Of a DNA stretch of 11,115 nt, positions 1 to 6,877 are shown piece by piece. The stretch comes from Dehalococcoidia bacterium. Lineage in GTDB: Bacteria > Chloroflexota > Dehalococcoidia > UBA6926. Within the stretch, counting starts at the first letter, position 1; every line of letters starts with the position of its first letter. Below the pieces are notes generated by a model that ran no database searches, was not told the DNA's origin, and worked only from the letters and a program-made list of their open reading frames with translations. The position numbers and the translations under genes were made by a program. The stretch is from assembly GCA_029941095.1 (NCBI GenBank), contig JAPYRO010000024.1:1-11115 (forward strand), in the 5' to 3' direction.

Positions 1-1129
1 GAGCGTATTCCAGTGGGTCTATATCAGTGATATTGAGACAATATAAAATTAAGCTGGCAGCTGCGCTTCCTCTTACTCCTATGAGTATATCTTTTTCTCT
101 TGCATATTTAGCAATATCCCAGACCACCAAAAAATAATCTGAAAATTCCATTTCCTTGATTACCCTGAGCTCATATTCGAGTCGTTCCACGGCATTAGTA
201 TTTCCAGTTTTGTAACGTTTTTTAAACCCTTCCCTGCAGATGGATTCTAGATAGTCGAAGGAAGTTTGGTTTTCTGGTATATCGATCTGTGGCAATCGAA
301 GACGATTGAACTCTAAATCTAATTCACATTTGCTAGCGATAACAGCCGTGTTGTCCACCGCTTCGGGTATGTCCTTGAAGAGATCCCTCATTTCTTCTTC
401 GGTTTTCAAGTAGTATGACCCGCCGTCCATTTTCATTCTGTTAGTATCTTGAAGAGTGGAGTTTGTTTGTATACATAAAAGTACGTCTTGAGCCTGATCA
501 TCTTCGGAATGTACATAATGTAAATCATTCGTTGCTACTAACGGTATCGATAGTTCTCGAGATATTTTTATTAGTTCGGCATTAACCGCCTCTAGATCTT
601 CTACGGAATTATGCCGCTGCAGTTCCAAGTAGTAATCTTCAAAAACCTCTCGATGCCATATTGCCGCTTCTCTTGCATCTTCTAACCTGCCTTCGGTAAT
701 AGCTCTTGGAATTTCTGCCGCTAGGCATCCTGATAACGCAATGATCCCACTGCTATATTGCTTTATTAGTTCTCTATCAATCCTCGGCCGATAATAAAAA
801 CCCTCCAGGTGGCTAAGGGTTACCAATTTTAAGAGATTGTGATAACCTTCCTTGTTTTTCGCGAGTAATACTAAATGATAGGGTTGGTTGTCCCCAGGTA
901 GGCGGGAATGGCGACCTTGTGGGGCAACATATGCCTCTACACCTATTATTGGTTTTATCCCGGCGGCTTTTGATTTCCTGTAAAATTCCACTGCACCGTA
1001 TAGTGATCCGTGGTCGGTTAATGCGATCGAATCAGAACCTATGTTTTTTGCTTCATTTACTAGATCTGTTATTTTGCATAATCCATCGAGTAAGCTATAT
1101 TCAGAATGAGTATGTAGATGTGTAAACAT
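1..1129 (-). CDS. dnaE: DNA polymerase III alpha subunit, N-terminal part (cut by left window edge)
   Basis: Replicative polymerase catalytic subunit, the first 376 codons, read from an ATG at 1129 down to base 2 with no stop. The N-terminus is the PHP domain (about residues 2-210). All nine family metal ligands are present: H6, H8, D15, H40, E65, H85, C135, D202 and H204. The frame then enters the palm through GVRGSAAASL (about 351-360) and TDIDPL. The catalytic aspartates lie beyond the window edge. A complete PHP site is known in DnaE proteins with built-in 3'-5' exonuclease activity, while E. coli DnaE has a degraded one, so intrinsic proofreading is inferred. A GGAG lies 12 bases upstream of the start (1142-1145), which is a rather long spacing. 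The gene lies downstream of clpC on the same strand but is separated from it by 296 bases, so it probably has its own promoter. Confidence 0.95.
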   Translation of the reverse strand, partial: MFTHLHTHSEYSLLDGLCKITDLVNEAKNIGSDSIALTDHGSLYGAVEFYRKSKAAGIKPIIGVEAYVAPQGRHSRLPGDNQPYHLVLLAKNKEGYHNLLKLVTLSHLEGFYYRPRIDRELIKQYSSGIIALSGCLAAEIPRAITEGRLEDAREAAIWHREVFEDYYLELQRHNSVEDLEAVNAELIKISRELSIPLVATNDLHYVHSEDDQAQDVLLCIQTNSTLQDTNRMKMDGGSYYLKTEEEMRDLFKDIPEAVDNTAVIASKCELDLEFNRLRLPQIDIPENQTSFDYLESICREGFKKRYKTGNTNAVERLEYELRVIKEMEFSDYFLVVWDIAKYAREKDILIGVRGSAAASLILYCLNITDIDPLEYA

Positions 1130-1215
1130 TAGTTATACATTCTCCAACCCGTTTTGGTGACTAATAGACCGTGTCATGGGTAAAGTTTTCACACGCGACA
1201 CCTATCGTAAATAAT

Positions 1216-1243
1216 ATTATATCTGATTACTATCGGGGATCTA
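1216..1243 (-). promoter_or_regulatory. Possible dnaE promoter
   Basis: On the minus strand a perfect TATAAT (1221-1216) follows TAGATC (1243-1238) with a 16-base spacer. The -35 matches consensus at only three positions. The start site would be near 1208, leaving a leader of about 80 bases. The -10 is good, but the AT-rich setting makes a chance match possible. Confidence 0.35.
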
Positions 1244-1378
1244 GCTTTATCCAGCTAAGCTTCTAGGCGGAAAAAAGCGAATAAGAGAGTTGGTAAGGTA
1301 AGCCAGCAGTGGTATCTATTGATCTAGATGCGAACTTTCACGTGGGACTAGGTCCTTAACAATCTGTTGTTTCGGTTA

Positions 1379-1414
1379 TGGTAATACACCGGCGTTATCT
1401 TTTTCATATTACCA
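1379..1414. repeat. Inverted repeat downstream of clpC
   Basis: TGGTAATA (1379-1386) and TATTACCA (1407-1414) form perfect 8-base arms around a 20-base loop. The pairing can extend by GGT/ACC after a two-base bulge. It lies 12 bases beyond the clpC stop on the minus strand. It may be a 3' end hairpin, but no T-run follows in either direction, so it is not a standard intrinsic terminator. Confidence 0.45.
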
Positions 1415-1425
1415 ACCATTGATTG

Positions 1426-3846
1426 TTAACTCTTTTTAAAGCTTAGAGAATCCTTAAGAACCCCTATCTTAATATGGTCTCCAGAATTGAATTTTTCGGC
1501 TAGTATGTCTCTAGCAAGAACATTTTCTATATGCCTTTGTATGGCTCTTCTTAAAGGCCTTGCTCCATAAATTTGGTCAAACCCTGTCTTGCCTAACCAT
1601 TCGATAGCTTTATCTGATAGAGATATCGATATATCCCGTTCTGCCAAACGGTTTTGTACCTCTATAACCATCAGGTTTACAATAGATAGAATTTCATTTT
1701 TTGAAAGCGGCTCGAATATTATAGTTTCATCAATTCTGTTAAGGAATTCTGGACGGAATGTTTTTTTCATCGCTTGCTCTACCGATTTTTGTAACTCAAT
1801 ATAATGGTCGTTATTTGATTCAGGAAGGAGGCCTAATTTTTCTTTACTAAGAATTTCGGTCCCAAGATTACTGGTCATAATAATGACGGTGTTTCGGAAA
1901 TCTACCGTATGCCCTTGGCCATCAGTTAGCCGACCATCTTCCAATATCTGTAATAACGTGTTAAATAAATCTGGATGTGCTTTTTCAATTTCGTCGAACA
2001 ATATCACTCGATAGGGCCTTCTTCTGACGAGTTCCGTTAACTGACCTCCGTCTTCGAAACCAACGTATCCAGGAGGGGCACCTATTAATTTTGATGCTTC
2101 GTGAGAGGTCGCAAATTCTGACATATCAAACCTTATTAGAGCTTCTGGGTCGTCGAAAAGAAATTCTGCTAATGTTTTTGCTAACTCTGTTTTACCAACG
2201 CCTGTGGGCCCCAGGAATATGAAACTTCCAATAGGTCTTTTAGGGTCTTTCAGGCCTGATCGACCCCTACGGATTGCATCTGAGAGGGCTGTGATTGCTT
2301 TGTGCTGGCCAACTACTTTTTTGTGAAGCTCGTCTTCCATTTTTAGCAATCGTATTGATTCACCTTCTAACATTTTTAATACTGGTATACCTGTCCATTC
2401 TGAAACAAGCTCTTCAATATCTTTCTCTAGTACTTCATCTCGTATTTCCTTTTCTTTTTTCCAGTTTTGTAGTGCAATATCATAATTTTCTTGCTGCTGT
2501 ATATTCTTTTGCTTCAATTGCGCCGCTTGCTCAAATTGCCCTCGTTGCGAAGCAGCTTCTTCTTGGATTTGCAGCTGGCGGATGATTTGTTCGCTATCTT
2601 TGAGACTTTGGGGGAATGATTCTGCATCGATTCTGAGCCGTGAAGCAGCTTCATCAATTAGGTCGATAGCTTTGTCTGGTAAGCGCCGTTCTGTTAGGTA
2701 TCTAGCGCTTAGTTTGACGGCTGCTTCCAAAGCCTGCTCAGTAATTTTTACCTTATGATGTGCTTCATACTTTGGGCATATCCCTTTCAATATGGAAAGA
2801 GCATCGTCTAAATTTGGTTCTTCGACATATACGGGTTGAAAGCGTCTTTCTAGTGCGGAGTCTTTTTCAATGTATCTACGGTATTCATCTAAGGTCGTTG
2901 CCCCTACTGTTTGTAACTCACCACGTGCCAGGGCAGGTTTTAACATGTTTGAGGCATCTATTGCTCCTTCGGCGGCACCTGCTCCCACAACTGTGTGGAG
3001 TTCATCAATAAAGAGTATTATTTCTCCCTTACCGGCACGGACCTCATCGAGGACACTTTTTAACCGTTCTTCAAATTCCCCTCGGAATTTTGCACCTGCC
3101 ACCAGAGCCCCCATATCAAGTGCCATTACCTCATGCCCTTGTAATGATTCTGGTACATCGCCTGCGACAATACGTTCGGCAAGGCCTTCTGCGATCGCAG
3201 TTTTTCCAACCCCAGCTTCACCAATTATGACAGGATTGTTTTTAGTTCTCCTCACAAGAATTTGCATAACCCTTTGGATCTCTCTTTGCCTTCCAATCAC
3301 TGGATCCAATTTTCCGTTTCTAGCTAGATCTGTTAGATTTATGCTGTATTTGGCTAGAGATCTATATTTTTCTTCTGCTCTGGGATCATCGATTCTTGCC
3401 TCTCCTCTAACTTCTTGAAGTGCTGCATAGAGTTGTTCTTCCGTAATATGAAATTCATCAAAAATGATAGCAATATCGCCTTCTCTTTCTTTAGCCATGC
3501 TGATTAAGAGATGTTCAATACCGATGTATTCATCATTTAGCCGCTTCGCTTCGTTGTCGGAATTTTGTAGAAGCTCTTGTAATCGTGGGGTTATAAATAT
3601 CTGAGTATTATTTAGAGTTGAAGTTTTTGCCGCCTTGTCTAAAGATTTTTTAACCTCTCGCCTTAGCATTGCTGTGTCTACGCCTGCTATTTCTAGAATC
3701 TCAAATCCTAAATTGGAATTCTCCTCCAAAATTGCTAGCAAGACATGTTCAACATCCCATTGAGTGTGTTTCATATTTTGGACTAACTCTTGGGACGAAG
3801 CTAATATTTCTTGCGCTTTTTCAGTAAATCGTTCGGGACGCATCAT
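1426..3846 (-). CDS. clpC: Clp/Hsp100 AAA+ unfoldase, ClpC type
   Basis: 806-residue two-ring ATPase that unfolds proteins. In order: double Clp-N repeat (about 3-145); first AAA+ module with Walker A GEAGVGKT (209-216), Walker B ILFIDE (277-282) and pore loop AKFRGEFEE; a short middle region (about 411-470); second AAA+ module with Walker A GPTGVGKT (546-553), Walker B VILFDE (614-619), pore GYVGFEDGG (593-601) and sensor-2 GARPLRR (761-767). The middle holds a UVR-like stretch (about 428-455) rather than the long ClpB coiled coil. LGL at 671-673 sits where ClpC and ClpA carry the [ILV]-G-[FL] tripeptide that docks ClpP. Both points favour ClpC, working with ClpP, over the disaggregase ClpB. 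AAGGAG (3860-3855) is 8 bases from the first of two adjacent ATGs. It follows hspR by 58 bases and is probably co-transcribed and heat-shock controlled. Confidence 0.95.
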   Translation of the reverse strand: MMRPERFTEKAQEILASSQELVQNMKHTQWDVEHVLLAILEENSNLGFEILEIAGVDTAMLRREVKKSLDKAAKTSTLNNTQIFITPRLQELLQNSDNEAKRLNDEYIGIEHLLISMAKEREGDIAIIFDEFHITEEQLYAALQEVRGEARIDDPRAEEKYRSLAKYSINLTDLARNGKLDPVIGRQREIQRVMQILVRRTKNNPVIIGEAGVGKTAIAEGLAERIVAGDVPESLQGHEVMALDMGALVAGAKFRGEFEERLKSVLDEVRAGKGEIILFIDELHTVVGAGAAEGAIDASNMLKPALARGELQTVGATTLDEYRRYIEKDSALERRFQPVYVEEPNLDDALSILKGICPKYEAHHKVKITEQALEAAVKLSARYLTERRLPDKAIDLIDEAASRLRIDAESFPQSLKDSEQIIRQLQIQEEAASQRGQFEQAAQLKQKNIQQQENYDIALQNWKKEKEIRDEVLEKDIEELVSEWTGIPVLKMLEGESIRLLKMEDELHKKVVGQHKAITALSDAIRRGRSGLKDPKRPIGSFIFLGPTGVGKTELAKTLAEFLFDDPEALIRFDMSEFATSHEASKLIGAPPGYVGFEDGGQLTELVRRRPYRVILFDEIEKAHPDLFNTLLQILEDGRLTDGQGHTVDFRNTVIIMTSNLGTEILSKEKLGLLPESNNDHYIELQKSVEQAMKKTFRPEFLNRIDETIIFEPLSKNEILSIVNLMVIEVQNRLAERDISISLSDKAIEWLGKTGFDQIYGARPLRRAIQRHIENVLARDILAEKFNSGDHIKIGVLKDSLSFKKS

Positions 3847-3904
3847 CAGAAATTCTCCTTGTAATTTGACGCTTATTTTCTAAAATCTATTTCTTTGGAT
3901 TCAA

Positions 3905-4219
3905 TTATTCTTTTGTGTTTCGTTTTGTGTTACTTAATTGCAACTCTAAATATTTAATTTGTTCTTTCATGGTGCTCATTTGTTCATTCATCCTCATTAT
4001 GACCTGGACTCCTGCTAAGTTAACTCCTAGATCATCGATAAGAGATTTGATGTTGTTAATCATTGTTATATCTTCTTCACTGTAATACCGGACATTTCCT
4101 CTTGATCTCTGAGGTTTAACCATACCGTTTCTTTCATAATAGCGTAGCGTTTGTACATGGAGCCCAACTAGCCTTGCGGCTATTCGTATTGAGAATACTG
4201 GTTCTTGTCGATTACGCAT
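3905..4219 (-). CDS. hspR: MerR-family heat-shock repressor, HspR type
   Basis: 104-residue DNA-binding protein. The N-terminal winged helix-turn-helix reads SIRIAARLVGLHVQTLRYYE (about 10-29). It is followed by the RGNVRYYSEEDI wing and the GVNLAGVQVI helix that mark HspR within the MerR family. A short coiled-coil-like tail (about 76-100) could mediate dimerisation. HspR proteins repress chaperone operons (dnaK, clpB) and in actinobacteria use DnaK as co-repressor. Here the partner gene is the Clp ATPase 58 bases downstream. AAGGCGG lies 8 bases before the ATG. A strong promoter at 4286-4314 gives a leader of about 60 bases. No full actinobacterial HAIR operator (CTTGAGT-N7-ACTCAAG) is visible, only a TTGAG half-site near the predicted start of transcription (4278-4282). 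Autoregulation is therefore inferred. Confidence 0.92.
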   Translation of the reverse strand: MRNRQEPVFSIRIAARLVGLHVQTLRYYERNGMVKPQRSRGNVRYYSEEDITMINNIKSLIDDLGVNLAGVQVIMRMNEQMSTMKEQIKYLELQLSNTKRNTKE

Positions 4220-4285
4220 TAGTGTGTCCGCCTTAGCTCGTGAATAATAATATAACTATCTTGTTAACTTATATTCATTGAGACC

Positions 4286-4300
4286 ATCATAAAATATGAT
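4286..4300. promoter_or_regulatory. Inverted repeat over the hspR -10, candidate operator
   Basis: ATCATA (4286-4291) and TATGAT (4295-4300) are perfect 6-base arms with a 3-base AAA centre. The left arm is the -10 of the hspR promoter, and the right arm overlaps the -35 of the opposing promoter. The position suits a repressor site, with HspR the obvious candidate, but it does not resemble the known HAIR consensus. Confidence 0.4.
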
Positions 4301-4314
4301 AATGGCATTGTCAA
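4286..4314 (-). promoter_or_regulatory. Promoter of hspR-clpC
   Basis: On the minus strand a perfect -35 TTGACA (4314-4309), a 17-base spacer and -10 TATGAT (4291-4286), five of six to consensus. This is the best sigma-70 type promoter in the window. It predicts a start near 4279, about 60 bases upstream of the hspR ATG. Confidence 0.75.
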
Positions 4315-4324
4315 CAAATATAAT
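4296..4324 (+). promoter_or_regulatory. Probable promoter of the adenosyltransferase-hisH-hisA genes
   Basis: Perfect -10 TATAAT (4319-4324) with ATGATA (4296-4301, four of six to TTGACA) at a 17-base spacing. It overlaps the hspR promoter on the other strand, so the two would compete or be co-regulated. The predicted leader of about 80 bases contains the small hairpin GCTGT-AAA-ACAGC (4343-4355). Confidence 0.5.
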
Positions 4325-4410
4325 ATTCTGTTAGTAGTTAAGGCTGTAAAACAGCATCATCTAGGTTAAACTGTAGCAAGAGATTGAAGGACTTGATTGG
4401 GGTTTATGAG

Positions 4411-4971
4411 ATGCCTAAGGTTTATACTCGTCATGGAGATTCCGGTGAGACGGGGCTTCTATATGGTGGTCGGATAAAAAAGAATGATCCTAGGACTGAC
4501 GCATACGGCACGATAGATGAGGCTGTATCGGCTTTAGGGATTGGACGTAGTTTTTCACAGGACACCAAGGTAAAAGAGATCATCTTAAAATTGCAGCGGG
4601 ACTTATTTTCGGTTGGTGCTGAACTTGCAACTGATGTAGACCACTACGACAAATTCCTTGAACATTTCACACCAGTAGATAATGGTATGGTGGACGAAAT
4701 TGAAGATCTCATTGATGAGTTACAAGAGGATTTTGAATTACCCCCGTTCTTTGTTTTACCTGGGGCGACACCAGCGTCAGCAGGGATAGATTTGGCTCGA
4801 TCAGTTTTAAGGAGAGCAGAGAGATTGGTGGTTTCTTTAGATCAAAGTGGATCGATCAGAGATGACTCTTCTATCTTACCCTATATAAATAGGGTTTCAG
4901 ATTTACTTTTTATTCTGGCTCGATATGAAGACCGAGGCATTGATTCGGAATTATTAAATGATAACCAATAA
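4411..4971 (+). CDS. Cob(I)alamin adenosyltransferase, PduO type
   Basis: 186-residue enzyme that transfers the adenosyl group of ATP to cob(I)alamin, giving coenzyme B12. The N-terminal nucleotide-binding segment YTRHGDSGETGLLYGG (5-20) and RTDAYGTIDE (28-37) are family signatures. So are FVLPG (114-118), ARSVLRRAERLV (129-140) and YINRVSDLLFILAR (158-171). Length is typical of a one-domain PduO/MMAB-type protein. I chose the ATG at 4411, which gives MPKVYTRHGD and has GGGG eight bases upstream. An in-frame TTG at 4384 would add nine residues of no recognised homology. The gene heads the plus-strand series and its stop lies 10 bases before the preferred hisH start. There is no evident link between B12 and histidine synthesis, so the association may be only transcriptional. 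No cobalamin riboswitch is visible upstream. Confidence 0.9.
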   Translation: MPKVYTRHGDSGETGLLYGGRIKKNDPRTDAYGTIDEAVSALGIGRSFSQDTKVKEIILKLQRDLFSVGAELATDVDHYDKFLEHFTPVDNGMVDEIEDLIDELQEDFELPPFFVLPGATPASAGIDLARSVLRRAERLVVSLDQSGSIRDDSSILPYINRVSDLLFILARYEDRGIDSELLNDNQ

Positions 4972-4981
4972 AGCGAGCCAT

Positions 4982-5599
4982 ATGCGTATCGCAGTAGTGG
5001 ACTTTGGGGCTGGGAACTTGCGCTCTGTAGCAAAAGCTTTGGATAAAATTGGATTTGTGGTCTCTATTACCAGCGACCCAGATGATTTTAAGAATAGCGA
5101 TGGGATAGTTTTTCCGGGACAGGGCATAGCGAGCCATGCTATGAATTCGTTAAAAACGAAAGGTTTGGACTCTGCTTTGAGAGATTATGTTTTATCTGGC
5201 GGTCCTTTTTTTGGAGTCTGTTTGGGTTTACAGTTGATGTTCGAGAGCTCCGATGAAGAGAATACCCAATGCTTGGGTATTTTAAATGGAGGTAACTCTA
5301 AATTTGGTAGCGATTTCAAAGTTCCCCATATGGGTTGGAACAACGTGGAAATGATAAAACATCACTATGCTTTCAAAGATATACCTGATAAGTTTCAATT
5401 TTATTTCGTTCATAGCTATTATGCTGTTCCGTCAGATTCGAGTTTAGTTGTAGGAGAAACCGTTTACAGTAATAAATTCCCGAGCATAGTTGCTGATAAT
5501 AATATATTAGCTACTCAGTTCCACCCTGAAAAAAGCACTGAAGTGGGAATCAGCATATATAAAAACTTTTTTTTGGGGGCTAAAGAGGGGCAGAATTGA
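4982..5599 (+). CDS. hisH: Imidazole glycerol phosphate synthase, glutaminase subunit
   Basis: 205-residue class I glutamine amidotransferase. It supplies ammonia from glutamine to HisF in the fifth step of histidine synthesis. The start MRIAVVDFGAGNLRSV is the family N-terminus. The nucleophile is C80 in GVCLGLQL, with H181 and E183 in TQFHPEKS completing the triad. PHMGWN (115-120) is also typical. An in-frame ATG at 4958 would add MITNKASH and overlap the preceding gene. I prefer 4982 because it matches the usual N-terminus, although neither start has a strong ribosome-binding site. The stop codon overlaps the hisA start by four bases, suggesting translational coupling. Confidence 0.94.
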   Translation: MRIAVVDFGAGNLRSVAKALDKIGFVVSITSDPDDFKNSDGIVFPGQGIASHAMNSLKTKGLDSALRDYVLSGGPFFGVCLGLQLMFESSDEENTQCLGILNGGNSKFGSDFKVPHMGWNNVEMIKHHYAFKDIPDKFQFYFVHSYYAVPSDSSLVVGETVYSNKFPSIVADNNILATQFHPEKSTEVGISIYKNFFLGAKEGQN

Positions 5600-6324
5600 T
5601 AGATTTTGAATTAATCCCTGCAATCGACCTGTTGGATTCGAAAGTAGTTCGGTTATATCAGGGGGATTATAGTAGCCCAACAGTATTTTCTAGCGATCCT
5701 GTCGACACCGCGAAAAAATGGGAAACCATGGGTGCTGAGAGAATTCATATAGTAGATTTAAATGGTGCAAGGGAAGGTTCGATACACCATCTACGTGTAA
5801 TTGATGAAATAGTTAACCAAGTGTCTGTGCCTATCCAACTGGGCGGAGGGTTGCGTACTTTAGAGGCTATACAAGAAGTATTAAATTTGGGTGTCCAGAG
5901 AGTTGTAATAGGAAGTGTTATTGTTGCCGACCCGACTATAGCTTTTGATGCTATTTCAACTTTTGGAGATCAAATAATATGCGGCCTTGATGCCAAAAAT
6001 GGATCCATAATGGTTGAGGGTTGGGAAAAAGAATCGACCTCTGATGTTTTTAGTATCTCAAAAGAACTTACTTCAAGAGGTGCTAAGAGATTTGTTTACA
6101 CTGATATTTCAAGAGATGGCACTATGGCTGGTCCTAATATTGATGAACTCAGTAAATTTTTAGCAGCTTCGTCACCTTCGAGCGTGATTGCTTCTGGGGG
6201 AGTCTCATCAATAAAAGATGTTGTAGATTTATCAGTTATGGGTTTAGAAGGAGTGATTATCGGAAAATCACTCTACAGTGGAGCTATAGATTTTGTGGAA
6301 CTCAAGAATATACTTAATAGTTAA
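5596..6324 (+). CDS. hisA: Phosphoribosylformimino-AICAR phosphate (ProFAR) isomerase
   Basis: 242-residue TIM barrel. It performs the Amadori rearrangement of ProFAR to PRFAR, the substrate of HisF/HisH. The catalytic aspartates are D11 (PAIDL) and D132 (GLDAKNG). The phosphate-binding glycine segments are QLGGG (81-85), TDISRDGT (169-176) and ASGGV (199-203), with IIGKSLY near the C-terminus. Length is normal for HisA. Translation starts at a TTG that overlaps the hisH TGA (shared TTGA, 5596-5599). GAGGGG lies five bases upstream (5585-5590). No ATG near the N-terminus would keep the first barrel strand. The stop abuts the stop of the opposing MaoC gene with no base between. GTxxTrpC-type dual function (PriA) cannot be excluded from sequence alone. 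Confidence 0.94.
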   Translation: MIDFELIPAIDLLDSKVVRLYQGDYSSPTVFSSDPVDTAKKWETMGAERIHIVDLNGAREGSIHHLRVIDEIVNQVSVPIQLGGGLRTLEAIQEVLNLGVQRVVIGSVIVADPTIAFDAISTFGDQIICGLDAKNGSIMVEGWEKESTSDVFSISKELTSRGAKRFVYTDISRDGTMAGPNIDELSKFLAASSPSSVIASGGVSSIKDVVDLSVMGLEGVIIGKSLYSGAIDFVELKNILNS

Positions 6325-6750
6325 TTATTCCTCATAAGGCTCGATCATTACTTCAGATTGACCTGTAAGTACTTCTTCTCCCTTTTGATTTACTACCGTT
6401 GCTTTTAAGGTGACCAGTCGACGAGGAACATTAATACTAATGACGGATAGCTTTGCAGTTACAGAATCCCCTAAATATACTGGAGCTAAAAATTTGAGGC
6501 TTTGCCCCATATAAATAACCACTTGTCCAGGCGCTACTTGCGTTCCTATAGCTGCAGATATAATACCCGCTGTAAGAATCCCGTGAGCAATTCTTTTCTT
6601 AAACCGTGATTTTCCAGCCATCTCATCGTCTAAGTGAAGAGGTTGAGTGTCACCAGATGCGTCTGCAAAACTTTCCACGTCATCTGCGGTCAAAACTTTT
6701 GTAAATTCAAAAACTTTTTTGGTGTCAATATTGAGTGTATTCTCAGTCAT
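6325..6750 (-). CDS. MaoC-like hot-dog dehydratase, (R)-specific enoyl-CoA hydratase type
   Basis: 141-residue single hot-dog fold protein. The hydratase-2 motif is clear: D34 and H39 in GDTQPLHLDDEMA, then the FKKRIAHG loop (50-57). S65 sits at the spacing seen in PhaJ. In such enzymes the Asp/His pair adds or removes water at a (R)-3-hydroxyacyl-CoA. The substrate cannot be told, and fatty-acid oxidation, polyester precursor supply or another acyl-CoA pathway are all possible. GAGGG lies seven bases before the ATG, which is a good ribosome-binding site. The gene runs against the histidine genes, convergent with hisA at zero spacing and divergent from hisF. It looks like an insertion into an ancestral hisHAF block. 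Confidence 0.88.
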   Translation of the reverse strand: MTENTLNIDTKKVFEFTKVLTADDVESFADASGDTQPLHLDDEMAGKSRFKKRIAHGILTAGIISAAIGTQVAPGQVVIYMGQSLKFLAPVYLGDSVTAKLSVISINVPRRLVTLKATVVNQKGEEVLTGQSEVMIEPYEE

Positions 6751-6783
6751 ATGAAATCCCTCTTTCCGTGAACTGTTATTTTA

Positions 6784-6812
6784 ATAATTAGCCCCTGATT
6801 GAATAGTGTCAT
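6784..6812 (-). promoter_or_regulatory. Possible promoter of the MaoC-like gene
   Basis: On the minus strand ATGACA (6812-6807, five of six to TTGACA), a 17-base spacer and AATTAT (6789-6784, four of six to TATAAT). The predicted start lies about 25-30 bases upstream of the ATG. Confidence 0.35.
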
Positions 6813-6822
6813 ATATTTTAGT

Positions 6823-6851
6823 TTGTGCGTAAAGGGTTGCTTGGATAAGAT
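6823..6851 (+). promoter_or_regulatory. Possible promoter of hisF-HAD-hisIE
   Basis: TTGTGC (6823-6828), a 17-base spacer and TAAGAT (6846-6851). Each box is weak. Some promoter is needed here because the opposing MaoC gene separates hisF from hisA. The two candidate -35 boxes lie back to back, 10 bases apart. Confidence 0.3.
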
Positions 6852-6877
6852 TGATGTACGTTTAAGGAGATTTTAGA

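Larger units (their letters stand above)
1130..1425. other. Intergenic region between clpC and dnaE
   Basis: A 296-base gap between two co-directional minus-strand genes. It holds a possible dnaE promoter (1216-1243), an inverted repeat just after the clpC stop (1379-1414) and a minor 5-bp hairpin sequence (1242-1246 with 1253-1257). I looked for tRNA, SRP RNA and RNase P signatures on both strands and saw none. A 19-codon minus-strand frame starts at 1407 but lacks a ribosome-binding site. Confidence 0.6.

Noticed and set aside
1348..1407. A 19-codon minus-strand frame (MKKITPVYYHNRNNRLLRT) between clpC and dnaE
   Set aside because: It has no ribosome-binding site and starts inside the inverted repeat, so it is likely a chance frame.
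1130..1425. A tRNA or other stable RNA gene in the clpC-dnaE gap
   Set aside because: There is a GTTCGCATC stretch, but no acceptor, anticodon or D-arm pairing fits around it.
2870..3418. A 182-codon open frame on the plus strand within clpC
   Set aside because: It lies opposite the strongly conserved first ATPase module of clpC. Its translation is low-complexity and rich in Ser, Pro and Arg, with no recognisable domain, as expected of an antisense shadow.
4249..4275. AATATAA/TTATATT inverted repeat in the hspR leader
   Set aside because: The arms are pure A+T in an AT-rich region and easily arise by chance.
4270..4300. HAIR operator (CTTGAGT-N7-ACTCAAG) for HspR
   Set aside because: Only a TTGAG half-site at 4278-4282 is present and the partner half does not match.
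4331..4410. Cobalamin riboswitch upstream of the adenosyltransferase
   Set aside because: The leader is only about 80 bases and I see no B12-box-like sequence, only a 5-bp hairpin.
4384..4410. Upstream TTG start for the adenosyltransferase
   Set aside because: It would add nine residues unlike the family N-terminus, and the ATG at 4411 gives a normal protein.
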